Assembly (NCBI GenBank): GCA_030619215.1 | Contig: JAUXBV010000106.1 | Span: 1-8,589, forward strand | DNA length: 8,589 bases | Source of the DNA: Fibrobacterota bacterium | Lineage (GTDB): Bacteria > Fibrobacterota > Chitinivibrionia > Chitinivibrionales > JANQEN01 | Reading direction: 5' to 3' | In this document: positions 6,186 through 8,589 of the stretch, piece after piece | Position numbering within the stretch: position 1 is the first letter of the stretch | How the letters are laid out: each line of letters opens with the position of its first letter | The notes under the pieces: model-generated | Databases searched by the model: none | Told to the model about the DNA's origin: nothing | What the model saw: only the letters and a program-made list of their open reading frames with translations | Translations under genes and position numbers: made by a program

Positions 6186-7100
6186 ATGTTTAATTTAATC
6201 CTGCCCCCTTCTGAAATATCCGTTTTTTGGCCTGGGATAATAATATTAGGGGTGTTAATAGGTTTTCTGACTGGTATGTACGGGGTCGGCGGAGGATTTT
6301 TACTTACCCCTTTCCTTAAGGTACTATTCGGTATACCGTATACTTATGCAGTTGGCTGCAGTCTTACCCTGATTTTTATTAATTCAATGTTTGCCTCGGC
6401 AGGCCACTGGAAGAAAAAAAGTGTTGATCCTTTGCTTGGGTCAATCCTGGCTGTCGGCGCACTGATAGGTACAGAAGCTGGTATAAGGATTCTTCAATAT
6501 TTAAATACTAGAGGTGTCGTTACCATTAGGGGAAGTATGGTTAGCATACTTGACCTTGTATTGAGCAGTATCTTTATTGTACTGATGATAGCAGTATGTA
6601 TTTCCATCCTCCTTGAGGCTTCTGACAGACAGCAGAAGAGCGAAGTCGACACGAAGCTGTCCCGCTGGCAGAAAAAAATTGCAATCCCTCCGGTATTTTC
6701 ATTTAAATACAGTAATATTGATAAAATGAGTTTTTGGGTACCCTTTGTATGTTCGCTTATCATCGGTGTTCTTACCGGACTGCTGGGTGTTGGAGGAGGT
6801 TTTATATATCTTCCGCTTCTGATCTATGTTATTGGCACGCCGACACTTATTGCAGTTGGAACCAGCTCTTTTCAAATGGTTTTTGCAAGCGCATATGGCG
6901 CTTCAAGATATTTTCTTGTGGGAAATGTTAATTTAATAATCGTTGTATTGCTCCTGGCAGGGTCTTTTATTGGCGTAAAACAGGGTATTAACAGTGCGCA
7001 TTACTTTGGCGGCAGAAAAATACGCAAGTCTTTTGTTTTGGTCATTGCAGTTGGTATTGTTGTTATTCTTTTTGATATTATAAGGAATGTTTTACAATAA
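6186..7100 (+). CDS. TauE/SafE (TSUP) family membrane permease
   Basis: A polytopic inner-membrane transporter of the sulfite exporter TauE/SafE family, whose members move sulfite, sulfoacetate or other small organosulfur or carboxylate anions. The two diagnostic pseudo-symmetric signatures are present: GMYGVGGGFLLTP (30-42) and GLLGVGGGFIYLP (198-210). About eight hydrophobic segments flank them, split by a hydrophilic loop (~145-182) rich in K, R, Q and S. At 304 residues the length is normal or slightly long for the family. The ATG follows the FapA stop by 16 nt in an A/T-only leader without a Shine-Dalgarno, so translation may depend on coupling to FapA. No sulfur-metabolism gene is nearby, so the substrate cannot be assigned. 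Confidence 0.9.
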   Translation: MFNLILPPSEISVFWPGIIILGVLIGFLTGMYGVGGGFLLTPFLKVLFGIPYTYAVGCSLTLIFINSMFASAGHWKKKSVDPLLGSILAVGALIGTEAGIRILQYLNTRGVVTIRGSMVSILDLVLSSIFIVLMIAVCISILLEASDRQQKSEVDTKLSRWQKKIAIPPVFSFKYSNIDKMSFWVPFVCSLIIGVLTGLLGVGGGFIYLPLLIYVIGTPTLIAVGTSSFQMVFASAYGASRYFLVGNVNLIIVVLLLAGSFIGVKQGINSAHYFGGRKIRKSFVLVIAVGIVVILFDIIRNVLQ

Positions 7101-7115
7101 GGTAATTGATTAGTA

Positions 7116-7541
7116 ATGATTCAAATAACGCCTGACATTTCTCTTGAAGACAGTGAAATCCAGCTGGACTTTATTCATTCTTCAGGCCCGGGCGGCCAGA
7201 ATGTTAATAAAGTAGCTACTGCCGTAAAGCTTTACTTTGATATTGTCAACTCGCCGTCACTGCCGGAAGATATTAAAAAGCGCCTGATAACTCTGGGAGG
7301 GAAAAGGGTAACTCAAGACGGTGTATTAATTATTGACGCAAGACGGTATAGAACACAGGAGCGGAATAGACAGGATGCAATAGAGCGCTTGTCATTGTTA
7401 ATACGTAAAGCAGCGGATAAACCTAAAAGACGGAAAAAAACGAAACCGACAGAAGCATCAAGGAAAAAACGACTGAAGGTTAAACATTCGCGGGGTGAAA
7501 AGAAACAATTACGAAAAGCAGTTGACCCTTTTGTGGAATAA
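7116..7541 (+). CDS. arfB: Alternative ribosome-rescue peptidyl-tRNA hydrolase ArfB (YaeJ)
   Basis: A release-factor-like protein that frees stalled ribosomes by hydrolysing peptidyl-tRNA without needing a stop codon. The catalytic GGQ motif is at 26-28 within HSSGPGGQNVNKVATAV, which is characteristic of the ArfB/ICT1 branch. There is no codon-recognition domain. A very basic tail (~103-135, KPKRRKKTK, ASRKKRLKVK, GEKKQLRK) matches the family's flexible tail that enters the empty mRNA channel. Length (141 aa) is typical. It starts 15 nt after the permease stop; an AAGG (7099-7102) is 13 bases from the ATG, so the ribosome site is weak. It probably shares the FapA-permease transcript, although the function is housekeeping. 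Confidence 0.95.
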   Translation: MIQITPDISLEDSEIQLDFIHSSGPGGQNVNKVATAVKLYFDIVNSPSLPEDIKKRLITLGGKRVTQDGVLIIDARRYRTQERNRQDAIERLSLLIRKAADKPKRRKKTKPTEASRKKRLKVKHSRGEKKQLRKAVDPFVE

Positions 7542-7568
7542 TTTTTAAAAATAATGGAAAAAAATTAT
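7538..7568 (+). other. A/T hairpin spanning the arfB stop codon
   Basis: ATAATTTTT (7538-7546) pairs with AAAAATTAT (7560-7568), nine A-T pairs, with a possible GG/CC extension across a bulged base. No T-tract follows on the plus strand, so it would be a poor terminator. It may weakly separate arfB from the kinase gene. Confidence 0.3.
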
Positions 7569-7583
7569 CCAGTTAATTATAAT
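7555..7583 (+). promoter_or_regulatory. Candidate promoter directly upstream of the kinase gene
   Basis: TGGAAA (7555-7560, four of six to the -35 consensus) is followed after exactly 17 bp by a perfect TATAAT (7578-7583). Transcription would begin at about 7589-7592, only a few bases before the ATG at 7595. The kinase has no Shine-Dalgarno, which fits a nearly leaderless mRNA. Confidence 0.4.
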
Positions 7584-7594
7584 ATATTATTAGT

Positions 7595-8500
7595 ATGAAA
7601 AAATTAATAGATATAGTTACTTTTGATTTCAACAGCTTTATTGGCCGTGAAATAGGAAATGTTACAATACTTAAGGAGCTGGGACGCGGGAATAAAGGTG
7701 TTGTGTTTATTGCCTTTCAAAAGTCATTGAAAAGACAGGTCGCCGTAAAAATATTACCCAAAGTATGTGCTACAACTGAAGAACAACGCGAGCAATTCAG
7801 GGATGAAGCGGAAATAATTGCTGTATTAAGTCATCCGAATATTATTACTATATTTGAGATGGGCGAGGAGACTGATTTTTATTTTCAGACAATGCAGTTG
7901 ATAAGTGGAAGCGATTTAGATAGAATAATCGCACAGTATCAAAAATATCCGGTACCGACAAAGAGATTAATACCATTGGGACATACAGTAAATTTAATGA
8001 TACAGATAGTTGATGGCCTCGGTTATGCTCATGATGAAGGAATTATTCATCAGGATATAAAGCCGTCGAATATTTTAATAGAAAAGCGTACCAAGAGGCC
8101 TTTAATAGCTGACTTTGGCATTGCTAAAACAGCTCATATAGAGACCCATTTAAAAGAGGGATTAATTACTGGCAGCCCAATCTATATGTCTCCGGAACAA
8201 GCTTCGGGAGAGGAGACAGATAAGAGAACGGATATCTATTCATTAGGTATTCTTTTTTTTAAAATGCTTACCGGGGCATTACCCGTAAGGAAAGAAAATG
8301 CAGAAGAGATATTAGCTAGAAAGATCAATCAGCCGGATACATTTATTACTCGAATGCCTACTGAAGCTTCGCCGCTTATTAATGAAGAACTTGAAAAAAT
8401 TATTTTTAAAGCGATAGAGGTAGATGTGGAGAAGCGGTATCCGGACTGCGAGAATTTTAAAAATGATTTAACGCAGTTTCGTGATAAACATCTCTCATAA
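7595..8500 (+). CDS. Hanks-type Ser/Thr protein kinase (non-RD)
   Basis: A cytoplasmic eukaryotic-like protein kinase that transfers phosphate from ATP to Ser/Thr of unknown targets. The whole protein is one kinase domain: glycine loop G30-R-G-N-K-G35, VAVK with lysine K52, helix-C glutamate E71, catalytic loop HQDIKPSN (D154, K156, N159), DFG at 173-175, SPE at 199-201 (for APE), D213 in TDIYSLG and R281. The arginine normally before the catalytic aspartate is Q153, so it is a non-RD kinase; the activation loop TGSPIYMSPEQ is otherwise standard. It lacks the transmembrane and PASTA or sensor domains usual in PknB-type proteins and stops right after the domain. The catalytic residues are intact, so it is probably active. 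It is 53 nt downstream of arfB and may have its own promoter. Confidence 0.94.
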   Translation: MKKLIDIVTFDFNSFIGREIGNVTILKELGRGNKGVVFIAFQKSLKRQVAVKILPKVCATTEEQREQFRDEAEIIAVLSHPNIITIFEMGEETDFYFQTMQLISGSDLDRIIAQYQKYPVPTKRLIPLGHTVNLMIQIVDGLGYAHDEGIIHQDIKPSNILIEKRTKRPLIADFGIAKTAHIETHLKEGLITGSPIYMSPEQASGEETDKRTDIYSLGILFFKMLTGALPVRKENAEEILARKINQPDTFITRMPTEASPLINEELEKIIFKAIEVDVEKRYPDCENFKNDLTQFRDKHLS

Positions 8501-8508
8501 TAGATGTT
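8487..8508 (+). terminator. Weak hairpin at the end of the kinase gene
   Basis: AACATCT (8487-8493) and AGATGTT (8502-8508) form a perfect 7-bp stem overlapping the stop codon, followed by ATTTTAG. The stem has only two G-C pairs and the T-run is short, so it would be a weak terminator at best. A run of eight T occurs further on at 8529-8536. Confidence 0.35.
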
Positions 8509-8518
8509 ATTTTAGACA

Positions 8519-8559
8519 TAGTTTATTGTTTTTTTTGCCTTTAATTGTATAATAAACTA
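8519..8559 (+). promoter_or_regulatory. Inverted repeat with T-tract and TATAAT, possible promoter for a gene beyond the window
   Basis: TAGTTTATT (8519-8527) and AATAAACTA (8551-8559) are perfect 9-bp arms around a 23-base loop that holds eight T. A perfect TATAAT (8548-8553) overlaps the right arm; TTGTTT (8526-8531) lies 16 bp upstream as a weak -35. This could be the promoter and operator of the next gene, which is outside the window. Confidence 0.3.
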
Positions 8560-8589
8560 ATAAAATTATCTATTTAACAGTTTTATTAA

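Overview
The window is a stretch of bacterial chromosome with six convincing genes. It has no RNA genes, no transposase and no CRISPR array. The sequence is fairly AT-rich. Two genes encode exported proteins whose C-terminal ~100 residues look like the beta-sandwich sorting tails of type IX-like secretion (Por_Secre_tail / FlgD-like, ending in KKVVIR and KKVTVIR). That points to the FCB superphylum or a neighbouring candidate phylum (for example Fibrobacterota/Chitinivibrionota, Cloacimonadota or a WOR-3-like lineage). I cannot place it further without a search.

Layout: 33-1661 (minus strand) is an exported M28 zinc metallopeptidase with all metal ligands visible. A 454-bp divergent intergenic region (1662-2115) carries short degenerate repeats. 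At 2116-4014 (plus) is an exported leucine-rich-repeat protein with about 17 repeats of 23-24 residues. A 172-bp gap carries an inverted repeat and a possible promoter. Then come four plus-strand genes: a FapA/DUF342 protein (4187-6169), a TauE/SafE (TSUP) permease (6186-7100), the ribosome-rescue hydrolase ArfB (7116-7541) and a Ser/Thr protein kinase (7595-8500). The first three are 16 and 15 nt apart and probably form one transcript. The kinase is 53 nt further on and may have its own promoter.

The two exported proteins share the secretion-tail type and even a 12-nt identity across their stop codons. The FapA-permease-ArfB-kinase group does not form an obvious pathway: FapA and the kinase could belong to signalling or cell-surface assembly, while ArfB is housekeeping and the permease moves an anion.

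I did not find a clearly new multi-gene system. The most unusual points are: (1) a palindromic repeat inserted in frame into the sorting tail of the LRR gene; (2) the 5' end of the same gene, including part of its signal peptide, appears to be built from intergenic-type repeat DNA, so its true start is uncertain; (3) the FapA protein has a tandem duplication of its whole N-terminal module; (4) the kinase has HQD in place of HRD.
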